Assembly (NCBI GenBank): GCA_015179125.1
Contig: WHVA01000171.1
Span: 1-64,000, forward strand
Origin: Gautieria morchelliformis
Lineage: Eukaryota; Basidiomycota; Agaricomycetes; Gomphales; Gomphaceae
Length of the DNA: 64,000 nt
Reading direction: 5' to 3'
Part shown: one piece after another, positions 30,898 to 42,455 of the stretch
How the letters are laid out: each line of letters opens with the position of its first letter
How positions within the stretch are numbered: position 1 is the stretch's first letter
Notes under the pieces: generated by a model
The model's input: the letters and a program-made list of their open reading frames with translations, nothing else
Database searches by the model: none
Told to the model about the DNA's origin: nothing
Made by a program: the position numbers and the translations under genes

Positions 30898-33800
30898 CTA
30901 TATTTGAGTACTCTCAAGGAATTCTCCTAAGCGTAGCACCTCATCATTAGCCTGATCATCATTGCCGACTTCCATATCCTGTTCAGCTTCCAGCACCTCG
31001 ATTATCACACTCTCTTCTGGCATGCTAGGATTGACGGTGGTACTGGGATCATGGACCTCCATATGTCCCAGCTTTACTCCTGGCCTAGAAACACCTGTAA
31101 ACCCAGGGAATTCGTAAATGGTGTCAAGGTGAGCCCTGTGAATATTGTTCACACGGCTTCGTACGTGGAACAGAGACAGGAGTTCGGTTGCTAGTTCGGG
31201 TTGAGTGCTGCTGAGATGTTGATATGCGTTCTTCAGCTGCCTATCCTCATCTTGGACCCATGTGTGCATGCGACAAATTTCAATATTAAGATGTTGGATC
31301 CCCTCTCTTGCTCGAACAATTTTGAAGTACTTCGATGCTACCAGTCGATTTGCAGGTATGCTCCAGGATTTCTCTGTGATATCATGCCGTGACTGCTTGA
31401 GCAATTCGAAGTCTGCCAGCATTCCATACCCGGCTACATCACGATACTCCAAATGAGGATGCAGCGGGTTTTGCATGGGGGCCAATAAATTGTATTTGTC
31501 CAGGGCGGTATCGACTGCCACTGATTGCCGTGTAATTGCCTTGGGTATATGCTTCCGCATCTTATAGCCTGATACATACTGAGATCAAAAAATATGAATG
31601 CATATGACGTGAAATCCTTACAAGTACCCATTGTTATGATATTCAAGTAACGACGTTAATGACATCACCCAGATCTAAATCTAAAATATACTGATGTCAC
31701 CAAACCACACGATCCCCAAAATCCATGCCCGCGTCCATACACAGACATACAGAAATATCCCCGAATCCCCTGACTCGCATATACACGACGCCGGACCAAT
31801 ACATTTTCACGCACGCGCACAGGGCACGCCAAGTCAATCAGCATCATATTACATATGTCGATCCCATCAATCTCGATCGAGAGACCGACCCGGGACACAG
31901 ATTCCCGCTTAGGCACCAATTCAATTGCGACCGAGACACGATATACATCCGATCGTCCCTGAGCGGCTCTGGCTGCAGCTCCATGATTTCTCCTATATAT
32001 CACGCACATGTCCCTTTACACCATCGCCTTGCATACAGTAAACTCTTAGCATTAACTTGTAACATTCACTCGAGAGTTCACCCCAGACCACAGTCCACAT
32101 CCCCCTGTGTCTCTGCATCACATGTCGTACGTATCGTATCGACGCCAAGTCCTTTCCAGTAGTTAAATAGTATAAACAAATGTAACTGTCGAACAAGAAT
32201 AAGAATAGTCTTGCCTCTCCATCGTCTCGAAATCCCAGACCGAAATAGTTCTCGTAGTATACACAGTTCCCTCAGTACTCAGACCTCTACTCGATTCAGC
32301 TTCTCTCGAAGCTTGAATTAAACCTCAAACACCAAAAACTCAAATATATTCAGAATTACTCTTATCACCCATGAGATTAGCCTTGGCTAGTTCAAACAGC
32401 CGTGCCACTACAAGGCCCTCAAGTCGTTCCACCACTCTAATAAAACCTTGATTATTGATGTAGGCAGCTGCTTCCTGATAAGCAGGGTGTTCATGAGTCC
32501 ACCGTTCATTCAGCCCAAGCCGTCGTTCAATATCCTCAACCACGTTCATAGCCAGTTCCAATTTGCGAAGGGTGCTGCAGCGCTCAGCCTCTAGTGCCTT
32601 GACCTCAGATCCTTCTGCAGCTGAAAGGGTGCCTGACAGTGCCAAACTGGAGGGGGTGTATTCAAGCCATTTTACAGTTGTCATGCTCTCCCATCGCTCA
32701 CTGTACAGAGGTTATTACGCATCATGCGATCAAGAAGCAAAGTGAACACTTACTTCTGCTGGTCAAGCTTTTGCAACACCTCAACATAAGCCACTTTCAG
32801 AGCATCCTCCGGTGGCTCTTTCCCTGAATTGGCAAGGTAGGTGAACTCTTCATCATGCCAAGAAATGAAATCTTCATCGATATACCCATGAGCAGATTTG
32901 AATGCTTCCACTTCTGGGATGTATTCATTGATAATTGACAAGGCTTGCTTGTAATTGTTGTACATAAAGTTCGCTGCAATGATAAATCAGTGGCATGTAT
33001 ATGATGACACGCTTGAACGTACTCAGCTTGAGGTATTTGTCATCCTCCCATTGTTGAAAATGCAAGTCGATGAATTGGAGATAATGGAAGTATGATGCAT
33101 GTCGGATAAGTCTGGCTATAGCATTGGAAGCCGAAAAGAGTCTTTCACAGGTTTCAAGATCTTCAAGTCCCACACCAGGTAGGTACATTGGGTGCCATTT
33201 GAGCTGACACAGTCGTCCGTGAGCATGTCCATGAAATGCATTTAGTGCCATTGTGAGTCGTTTGTTATGTGCATCTTCAGAAAGTGAGCTGTTGTGGACT
33301 GTCGCCATAAATGAGCAGGCAATGTCAGATCCAACACATTGGTCCTCTTGGAAGACTTTGAGACTCTTCTCCAAGGTCGCTAATCCATACTTAGCAAGCT
33401 CTCCACCTTTCCGCATCTCCACGAATGTCTGCACAAAGCCATGCCGGCATGCACATACAAATCCACCTGTCTGTTCAAAAACCTTGACAGTTTCCTCAGA
33501 AATTGCATTGGCAGCCGCCCAGTTCTCTGTGCAAAGAGTCTCGTCATTTCCATAAAGAGGTGCTTCTTTGATAGTTGTTTTTATCCCATTCTTAGATGCC
33601 ATTGCCTTACCAGGACGTTGACGAACATCATCCTTGAACCTGTCTACCTGGCTGGGCAAAATATGATAATCACTGTGAAAGACACGTTCATCAGTGTGGC
33701 CAGCACCATTAATATGCTTGAGGAACATGTTTCTGTCCATTGCTTGAAGCTGTGCTGGTATTAGTGGTGTTTCATCCTCAACCTATATATTGTCAGTATG

Positions 33801-35037
33801 TGAAGAAGTGAATACCCAAATACTTACCCTGTAGCTGCATGGCGGGCAGGCATTGAGTAAATGCCAGTCTGCTCCATCCCGGCCAAGTGCCTGGTTAACC
33901 AGCAGGCAGACATGTCGCAGTAGATCCAAGTAGACATCAAATGTGTTGGACAATTGAATTCTAAAGTGTGGTGAATAAGTGACCTACCAAGAGGTTTCGC
34001 TTCAATGAGATCAATATAAATAAGTTAAAGGCAAAACTTACATTATGCACTGCACACAGCATCTTACACATAGCTTGGACACTGAATCCTGATTGTCTCC
34101 TTCGAATTTGGTGATAGAACTCAAGAGCGTCAAGTGTGATCGCGACGGAGGGATCATTGGGGGTGCTGCCAAGTAAACCTGCACGCAACAGCGATACATT
34201 GGCAAGTTCATCCGGTCCCTGTGCTATATCACGACACAGAACATATTCTGAATGTAGCAAACATATCAATGTGCTGCATCAGAAGCAACTGCAGATATCA
34301 CCTTTGAGGTCAATAACGGTGACCTGGAAGTACTTGTCTGCTGTCTGAACAAAATCACGTGTGCCATTGTCAAACTGAGGCTCTTGCAGATCCACTAAAG
34401 CCAATAGAGGTTGTGTTGCCTTGGTTTTGTTGTGTTTCCAGTAAAGATATGCTGAGACAAGTGTGGGGGCTTGTATTTCCCATTCAGAATGCATTGCTCG
34501 GTTACGATGCAAGTAACTATGCCTATCCCGTTGACGGCGCAAATAGTACCTTTGAAGAAATTATACTGTTGGATGGCATGTAACGAGAAGATAAAGTTTG
34601 GGTGTACGGACCTTTGAAAGGCATCCCGTTGTGCATTGTCAACCACACGCCCTTGATGACTTACCATCTCTGCATAATCTCCATTTGACTCGCTAGACAC
34701 GTCACTCCCATGGCCATATTCATGAGTGGGTGTGCCATTGTTGTCGTTAACATCGAAGCCTGATCAATTAAGACCTACTTCAAGTTGCGCTTCCGCGATC
34801 CTCTGACGGGCTGCAGCTGTTAGACCTTTGATACTGCTCAGCAGGATAGTTCTATGACATGTAGTGTAGGATTAACACACCTCTAAATCTCTCCTCTTGT
34901 TCCCATTTATGTGCAAGTCGATCTCTACGGATTTGTGCAAGATTAGCCTTAACTGTCTGAGAGCTAGTGAGACCTCGATGGACAGTGTAGGTAACATGTG
35001 ATGAAGTGAGCCATCCCCCTTTCTTGCGCTTGCCCAT
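30898..35037 (-). CDS. KDZ-type transposase gene 2, multi-exon, nearly intact
   Basis: Minus-strand gene from the ATG at 35037 (MGKRKKGGWLTSSHVTYTVH) to the stop at 30898, with several short GT-AG introns. Recognisable blocks: NRAMHSEWEIQAPTLVSAYL (about 34500); NVSLLRAGLLGSTPNDPSVA and ALEFYHQIRRRQSGFSVQA (34200-34070); the CPPCSY motif (about 33845); CTENWAAANAISEETVKVFE and CACRHGF (33530-33435); SDIACSFMA (about 33310); AFHGHAHGRLCQLKWHP; GLEDLETCERLFSASNAIARL (33190-33110); the helical C-terminal part with WTHEHPAYQEAAAYIN and LEGLVVARLFELAKANLMG; and RKHIPKAITRQSVAVDTALD to the end. The blocks follow the usual KDZ order. No stop was seen within the exons I could trace, so it may be functional. 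A solo LTR (31632-32367) sits at the 5' splice site of the last large intron. Confidence 0.75.
31632..32367. mobile_element. solo LTR (family J) inside KDZ gene 2
   Basis: 736-bp TG...CA segment (TGTTATGATATTC to ATTACTCTTATCA) with CCCAT at 31627-31631 and 32368-32372. It sits at the exon-intron boundary of KDZ gene 2. Without it the last large intron would be about 50 bp, like the other introns. No coding region. Confidence 0.85.
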
Positions 35038-35481
35038 ACGAGTAGTTGTATGTGACTGCCAACTGACGAGCGTTGGTGAGCACGTGCAATAGTCACGTGA
35101 GTTTGGGGTTTGAGTAGATATGGGACCGTGTCCCGGAGCCCCAGGAACGAGCCAGGGCATTGGGTTTTTCAAAAAAAATTCCGAGGGAGAGCTGAACACT
35201 GGTATGATTGCTGGTACAGCGTAGCATAGCTAGATCCCTCTAACTAGAACCGCGCAAGGGGCGCCATCAAACTTCTAAATAGAGGCGATATGGGCGCTAC
35301 CCAGGTGGACAAGAGACCACAAGACGAGCACTGACCTTTTCCACGGAATTATTGACGGAATAGGTCCTTCACGAGAAAATTTCTAGTTAGACTGACACAC
35401 ATGTGAGGTGTGGGTCCAACTGGATTTCCATTTGGTGCCGTACAGGTGTCCCTATTCATGGACGTCACTTGACCTAACGTC
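35038..35481. other. no recognisable gene
   Basis: Upstream region of KDZ gene 2 and of the divergent gene at 35482. No coding region or repeat was identified. Confidence 0.4.
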
Positions 35482-36557
35482 TTGTTCGAGAATCCGACCC
35501 CGACACCTTTGACTATCCAGGCAGCCATGATCAATGCCCTTGTCCAATACTCGGTCAACGTCGTGGTTGAAGTGGAATTTAGAAAGATGCCGTCAGCACC
35601 ATACCACGAATTTTTCATCTTCAAAGTTGAGGATCCTCGTTATTCTCCCGCCGGAATCGTTGTGATAGACCGATACGTAGGGGAAGTCACTGAGGAGGAG
35701 TTATGGTGCCGTGCCATCCCTGCCGACAGCGACGAACCAGAGCTAAGATATGTAGCCCCCCCCCCACCTGCTGCCTACCAGAAGGATACCATTACAAGTG
35801 TAGCCGGCCCGGGTCTACTTTCACTTTCGAGCGCGTCTTCAATCGCTGCTTCGAGCGCTGCCTCGAACGCCGCTTCCGAACTGTCAATGGCAGCTTCAAT
35901 GAAATTGGCATCTTCAGTGATCCCTGACAAACCTGCGCTGGACCGTCTTGTGTTTCTCAACGTACCCAGTGAATATTATGTGAAGAAGCATAGGGAGGGC
36001 AGTTTTGTATGCAAGAAATTCAGCACTTGGAAGTGGACACTTACTGTGGCCGATCGACTCCTTTAGGTGCACGCCGTACATCAACAAAATCAATCCTACC
36101 ATCTCATACCAATGTTATTGGTTTGCGGATGTACTTTATAATGCCGTGAAGGAGAGGTGCGGTAAAGTAAATGAGACCATTGTAAAATGTTGCATGTCAC
36201 CAGGAAATGTCGGGATCGTGCAGGTCATACGCCACAGGCCTAAAACCCACTCAGAGGTACTTCAGAGGCATGAGGAGGTGTGGGTGACCGCCAACCAGAG
36301 ACTTAAGGATATAGGCCTCGTGAGTTTTGACTTTGTCTTCGCATGTGTTCGCTTGTCTGAAGCATAGGTTACGGAACAGTATAATCAATCACTTCAAGAA
36401 GCAATAGAAGCCAAGCAGAAGGAAGCTCAGGCTACACGGAAGGCTGAGGCTGACGCGCAGAATGAAGGTCGGGCTAGGCAGAAGGTTGAGGAGGAAATCA
36501 AACAATTAAAGCGGCCGCTACAGATATCCGAGGCAAATAGCGCTTCATCGCGTCGTT
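35482..36557 (+). pseudogene. unrecognised fungal protein gene, decayed
   Basis: Begins MFENPTPTPLTIQAAMINAL, followed by a beta-rich segment (PYHEFFIFKVEDPRYSPAGI, IVVIDRYVGE), a Ser/Ala low-complexity linker, then TWKWTLTVADRLL. TAG at 36064-36066 interrupts it. The same frame continues as VHAVHQQNQSYHLI, then shifts to SYQCYWFADVLYNAVKER (about 36095-36150). After TAG at 36365 the frame continues as a Glu/Lys/Ala-rich coiled-coil-like tail to the stop at 36557. The pattern resembles a family of hypothetical basidiomycete proteins, but I cannot assign a function. Two nonsense codons and one frameshift argue for a pseudogene. Confidence 0.55.
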
Positions 36558-37399
36558 AATGAGATATGCGTAGGTTTCGTGACTAGCGCTGCCTCCTGTT
36601 TCCTATGTTGAACTTCGATCTCACACAGATGCCCGTCCTCCCTTCGCTTTCATAGTGCTTTACCGCGCTTTCATCTTCGTTATGGTCCAAACTTGTTTTG
36701 TCGTTAGGTCCGCTGTCTTGTCCGATATATCATGTCCCAGCGAAAATGGTGAATAATTGGAACGTTGGAATTAGCGCCCCCATTTTCACTTTCGACCAGC
36801 TCCACTCCGTACGTAACACCCCCGCTGCCGAGAGCTGCGTTCATCGCGGACGGAATGTATGCGGAGGAGGCGGCGTTTGTGTATGCAGTATTGGACTTCT
36901 TGTTGTATGAGGTGTATCCACCGTCTGTATTGTTGTTATTGGGCTAGGAATCCAAGGAGGTATCCAGGCTGGTTGGCATGTTGAGCTCTGCACCGGGGTT
37001 GGAAGTGGAGTATGTGGAAGAGGGTCTAGCAGAGAGGGTCCCCACTGTGGGTGTGCGAGTGATCTTGTGGGCTTGGCGGAGAGCGAATGAGAAGTATATT
37101 AGTATAAAGGGAGTGTCACGATACTCGGCGGAACTTCTTCAAACTTAGAACATACTCCTAAAGAAGACGTTTAAAGACGAAACAGACGCACCTTCGCAAA
37201 TGCAGGATGCAAGTTATAATGCGAGCGCAGCACGTCTATACATGGGCTGCGGGAAGGGTGTCGAAGCTGGGTGTGAAGTTTGTTAATTTAGGTAGGGTGG
37301 GTAGTGGGTGGGGTATATCAAGCAAGTACGTTGCATACGAGGATTGAGTGAGTTAATGTTTAATAATTGATTGTGTTAGTTTATTTGATATAAGACGCG
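36558..37399. other. no supported gene; possible decayed coding stretch
   Basis: On the minus strand, 37050-36740 reads as a low-complexity frame (PNNNNTDGGYTSYNKKSNTA... then YIPSAMNAALGSGG) preceded by a TAG. It might be a remnant of the C-terminal part of the RRM gene at 37400-38380, but nothing confirms this. Confidence 0.3.
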
Positions 37400-38380
37400 G
37401 GTACGTTCACAGGACGAATCCATACCCACTTCATAATGAAACACGCCAGTCAGAATAGGATAGATTAAACGAGGAGACGGGGAAAAAAAACCGGCGACTG
37501 CTAACTCGGAACACGATCGATCACGAACCCAATAGATCAACGTAAACGGCCGCGATGAAAACCAACTCACGACGGACATTCCGCCAACTGCCTCGTGTAC
37601 GTCCTGCAACTAAGCACCGTGCCGAATTGAGACGTGAGCGCGTAAAGTTGTTCTGCTTTAAAGTGTGGGGGGAGGCCGTTGATGTAGACATTTGTGGTCC
37701 TGAGGAGACTTGTAAGCGGAAAGACAAGTGAAATGGAACGTGTCATTTGAAGAGATCAAAGGGGCGCACTGGAGAGGATTAGGCGTATTAGTCGAACACG
37801 CGGCCGCCACTGCAGAGGCGGGTGAAGATGGTGAAGGTGAGGCAGAGGGCACCGGTGTAGAGGACGACACCGTAGTTGCTCGGTAAGGTCACACTATATC
37901 TTACCGACAAGGGGAAAACTGGGAATTACGTACTAAGACTTGAAGCAGAAGTGGCATCGAGGTGATCCTGCCCTTGCGGGGGAGTGGACTGAGAGTGTGA
38001 CTGCAACTGCGTAGCTTCCTCCTCACATCGATCATCTACATTGGTTATTTCGGCCATGAGTGGGCTACCGCGCCATTTCACGTTGCGGTTGTGGTTAAGG
38101 CTGTGCTTGTTATCGGACGGAGACTCGGGCAAGGGGCGTGATGATGAGGGCGGGGGAGTAGGGGTCATGAGGGTGAAAGAAGGGTGTACCGGCGTGACGG
38201 GGGGCGGGATTGATGGCGGGACTGGTGGGAGAGTCGTGGGGGTAGCCTCGGAGGCGGGAACGGCCCGTGCGGGATTATTGAGGCACGAATATGACGACGT
38301 GAAGGTCGTTGGCATGGGCGTAGATGACTGAGAAGACGACGAAGATGCGGAGGAAGAACGGGAGTTGGATAGTGTAGACA
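37400..38380 (-). pseudogene. RRM-type RNA-binding protein gene, truncated
   Basis: Read on the minus strand from an ATG near 38380 (MSTLSNSRSSSASSSSSQSS). A Ser/Pro-rich N-terminus runs to about 37935, then a GTACGT intron. A second Ser/Pro-rich exon ends in NPLQ, then comes an intron of about 75 bp (GTGCGC...CAG). The next exon gives TTNVYINGLPPHFKAEQLYA and TSQFGTVLSCRTYTR, which is RNP2 and the first half of an RRM. A third intron (GTGAGT...AAG) leads to SGYGFVL and then TGA. RRMs have RNP1 at the GYGFV position, so the domain stops in its middle. A small deletion after GFVL would explain the TGA. A role in RNA binding follows from the domain; the specific function is unknown. Confidence 0.55.
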
Positions 38381-38389
38381 TGTAGTTTG

Positions 38390-38899
38390 TGAACGAGTGT
38401 GAAGTGTAGAGGGTGGGGGTGGGAGAGAGAGAGAGAGAAACAATAGAGACAGTTACAGCTTTATAGGACGTACGATTAGAAAATTGATGGACATGACAAC
38501 TGACTCCGACGCTGGTATCACCGATTATATCCATTGGAACATATTAGAGGAATTAGAAGGGGAAGTGCGATTTAGACATTATTAGGATTATTTGAGAACG
38601 TAGTTTAGCACTGCGGGCTAGCGAGCGAGGTGGATCCAGCTTAATTAGCTAGCGTAGTTCTCAGTTACATAAAGACGCCACAGCATAGCAAAGTAAAAGT
38701 GACAAAAGCGTGCAGAAATCAACAAAGATCCAAGCCAGAAGTGTATCTGGATAGTTTGCTGTGATGAAGGGATAGAGCTTAGAGTTTTGTTGAAAACTTC
38801 AAGTTACCGTCAACGTCGACGGGCGACCGGGCCCCGTGGGAAAAGACACCGACTCCCAAAAACAGGTGAAAACCTGCGATTGATCAGAACAAGCGCTCT
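38390..38899. other. no recognisable gene
   Basis: Holds a GAGAGAGAGAGAGA simple repeat near 38430-38444 and nothing else I can support. Homology to the duplicated unit begins near 38900. Confidence 0.4.
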
Positions 38900-39156
38900 G
38901 GATCAAAAAAAAAAGGGAAACATTTACAGATGCTATTGGATTATCGATTATCGAGTAGTACCCGGTGTCAGTATATAAATTAATTTTTTCAAGCGACTTA
39001 TCGCAGGGTGGCCGACTAGTATATATACATGAATACCTGCTAGTATAACACGCAACACTGTGCGCCCAAACAAAGCGAGAGACCAAGTCGTCGAGCCGAG
39101 CACATAGATACATCCCGAAACACAACCGTTGCAAGGTATGGTCGATGTAGTATCTA

Positions 39157-41040
39157 CTACGGCGTCGCCGGTGTCACCTGCCAATGCATTTTCACCGCGA
39201 CCACAGGCGGCTTAACATCCCTGGAAGATGGACTCTGCATGCGCACGTCTGACAACGGATAGCTTGCGTTCTGACCACTTTGAAGTAAGGTTGTGTCCTG
39301 TCCACTGGCAGAACCGTAGTGGTTGAACATGTTGAGAAGCAGACGGCAGCCCATAGTGCAAGGTATTGCAAATTCCCATCTTGAAAATGATGTCACTATC
39401 ATCTCGTCCTATCAAAAAGGAGAAGTGACTTACCCAGTGGCCATTAGTTGAAGATCACCAGGAGCCAGGTAAAACACCAGCAAGTTCATCAGATGCACAG
39501 CCAAGATACTGCAAAGCACACGTCACTATTGTGCCGGAGCAAGAAGGCACTAATATTGACCAAAAAAAGTAGTTTATACTAGTTCAATGTCAGAGGGGCT
39601 AGAAGAAAATGTTTAGAAAGACAAAAGGCTGAGCTGACCTGTCTTGCACGAGGCGCTTAAGTTGGGATGAACCAATTTCGTTCCTGTATCTGTCCCACAG
39701 TTTGTAGAGCATGAGAAGGCATAGGACGACTTCGTTTGCAAGGGGAGGAACGAAAGCAGCCCCTAAATTTCGCGACGACGAAGGGTTGAAGCAGCCAGTC
39801 AAGTTGTCAAAGGAAGGTGTTCCCATGCCTGTCAGACGATTAGAAATGATCGGGCAGAATGTTGATGTGGAGGTACTCACCAGTCGTGTAGAACACCGCC
39901 TGAATGACTATAGTGGCGGCAGCTGCAATCAATTGGAAACCAACCATGCCATATAAAAGTTGTTTTTGGCGATTATACACAGCATAGACCTGCGAAACAG
40001 TTACGTCCCAGAGTCTGAAAGTGTGCGATAGAGAACATACACGGGTCAGTAGAATGACTGGAATGCTTAAGGTTAGCCATATTTACAGTAACCTAACATG
40101 CATGAATGTCTGTACTCACTGTCTACACTGATATTCGCAATTAAAATGCTATTATTTGTGTCAATATGAGTCCATACAATGTATCAAAGATGGACGTACG
40201 AGACACCTTCCAACCAATAAACAGCACTGCAGCTGGAAGAGTAATATTCTGATGCGGTGTTATAATACTGTCATTTTCTGCACTTACAACTGTGAACGAA
40301 GGAACTGATAAGCATCATATCACATTGATCGCGCTAACCTTACGTGCACACCTTATTCGACGGGGATCCATGAAACGTCACTTCATCCCCACATTGTCGA
40401 TAACTTTATATGGAGAGTCGAAGACACAGACGCACTTGCGACTACAATGATAAGCAAGGAAAGCCCGAAATAACGAGTCTATACCCGTTGGGGGTTTTAT
40501 GGCCGTATACTTCAAAAAAAAATCACAGGCGGTACAGACTGACCCATAGAAACAGTAGCTTTCCAAATGTGCGCGGGCCCCTCCAAATATTCATGACCTG
40601 AAGCATGTCTAAAAAATAATATGGCAACTTGCGAACGCCGAACTAACCTCAGCATCGAAGGTTATAGCTGTCTCCTATTAGTGAATAGTTTCAAACATCA
40701 AAAATTCCCCTCACCATGGTCATACAGGAGGACCACCAACGATGCGAGCGCTGAGTACTCCGTAAGGGTTAGGTCTGCTTAAGAACGCATTAATTAGATG
40801 CATCCATCTCTTGCGTATTAGCACTGGCCTGATTTTGCCTTTGTAACAAATGATTGAGAAGCGACAGACATTGTACACACAAGAATGAGGTAGGTAGATT
40901 CCAGGCAAAGGGGGACTGTGACTGCTAATTATTATATCTGGACTTGACCTCCTTGATATTTTTGGTATGATGTCGTTAGCCATCATTTGAGATACCGACT
41001 CAACATGAAATTCAATGCGCGCGTGATTTGGGTAGGTGAC
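39157..41040 (-). pseudogene. DUF6533-like membrane protein gene, copy 2
   Basis: Paralog of the gene at 16064-17773 on the opposite strand. It has MSVASQSFVTKAKSG at the start (about 40875), YSALASLVVLLYD-like sequence (about 40765-40720), an intron, then IWRGPAHIWKAT-like sequence near 40590, a VYAVYNRQKQLLYGMVGFQL segment (about 39990-39930), TGCFNPSSSRN and LANEVVLCLLMLYKLWDRYRNE (39810-39690), and the tail IPCTMGCRLLLNMFNHYGSASG (about 39360-39300). Most exons are alignable to copies 1 and 3. The product would be a multi-helix membrane protein of unknown function. I could not confirm an intact spliced frame. Confidence 0.55.
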
Positions 41041-41489
41041 CAGAGGACCTGTCAATTACATAAAGGGTCGATCTCGAGTGAGGCGTGACAGCCGATTCCT
41101 GACAGCAGCGAACGAGGGTTTCCCCGTACGTTGAGGTTTGGAGGAGGATGTCCAGGTATCAGATAGGTTATCTCAAGTGGCTAAATTCCCGCCCAATATT
41201 AAACTATCAACCCATACCGGCATGGACCACAGTGGTATGGTTCTGGACCTTGGTGCCACGACACTCTTGGAAAACATTGGACGGTAATTGTCTTGATTGA
41301 AGAAAGAGAGAGATACTTACATCGAAAATGGTATACAGCCGCACGAAGCGTCGTCGCGTCGTCTGGTGACCAGATTCGCGGCCCGATCGACTCCGGCCAA
41401 CTGAGATTTGCATGCATCTTGAGCTTCTCATCGCCCCAGGCGCTCAAACCCCTCTACCAAACAAATTCGAGTACCGATTAAAATAGAAG

Positions 41490-42123
41490 TATCTATCAGT
41501 GAACATGGCGAGGTGTATGCATGTGGTGTCTTCACGACTTCAAGTCTTCAAGTAGTTATCTGAGTAGGTGCCACTGGACCCTGGCAGTGCTGGGAATTAA
41601 AGGAGTACTCTAGTCTACTGTAGTTCTTATGTAGAGTGTTTTTGCTACCAATAGATACTAGCTCAACTTCGGTTCTCGATCCAGCGTTCCCGACGCGAGG
41701 AACTGAGCCAGCTCAAGTAGATTGGGACTATCTATATATCTGACACCCTTAATTCACTCGTGTATCACTGCTGACAGTGATGTTCATCTTTTTGTGTTCC
41801 CTCTGATGGCCGTTGAACGGTAAAACCGCAGGTACTTGCCATGGGACTTACATAAGAGTTGCTGCAGAGCTTCTCAACGCCTCCGAGCGCAAGTTGAGAA
41901 CCAAATGTGTGCCCTAAAAATAAGAGCATAAGGGGTGGCCAAACAAGGAGCAGTTGAACTCACACAATAGCCTACCAGGGTGATTCCCCAGCTAGTGATC
42001 ATAGCAATTTTGTGATAAGATCGCAATTCTTGACACGTTTGAGAGCACTCTGGGGTTGACTCGAGACGACGAGAAGCTAAAGTAGCTCATAGACACGCCG
42101 CTTTAGTGACATGTGGAATGTAA
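41490..42123 (-). repeat. tail segment of the duplicated unit
   Basis: Reverse complement of 19500-20137, including QTCQELRS-type and GHTFGSQLALGG-type coding pieces. It ends at the TSD of copia 2. Its continuation is at 46997 on the other side of copia 2. Confidence 0.8.
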
Positions 42124-42440
42124 TGTTGGAGTCAGGGTCGGTAAGCGGAGAACGCAGGGCCAAGTAGGTTAGGGGGAAGGATTTATCATTGTATAGTAAA
42201 ATAGTATTACTGGCCTCGGTCAAGTATGACCGAGGCCCTATATCTACTCGCTCCACAATCGCTAACCCCTCAGTGAACTGACCGTTCACTGAGGTACGTG
42301 CCCCCATCCCATTATGTATCCTAATGGTATACTTACTGTCATGTAGGCTTCATACTATTAGGTAGAGTACTTATATACACTCAGTGAACTGACCGTTCAC
42401 TGAGGCTTCATACTATTAGATACTGCGCATAACCGCTACA
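42124..42440 (+). repeat. copia 2 5' LTR with two identical hairpins
   Basis: 317 bp with TG...CA ends. Two copies of CTCAGTGAAC-TGACC-GTTCACTGAG (42269-42293 and 42380-42404) form 10-bp perfect hairpins. A TATA-like acttatatacac lies just before the second. Confidence 0.95.
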
Positions 42441-42455
42441 GGTTATGGGCCCCGC
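42441..42455 (+). promoter_or_regulatory. copia 2 primer-binding site containing the gag ATG
   Basis: GGTTATGGGCCCCGC begins directly after the LTR. The ATG at 42445 starts the polyprotein (MGPAEPTTS). This is the same arrangement as copia 1. Confidence 0.8.
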
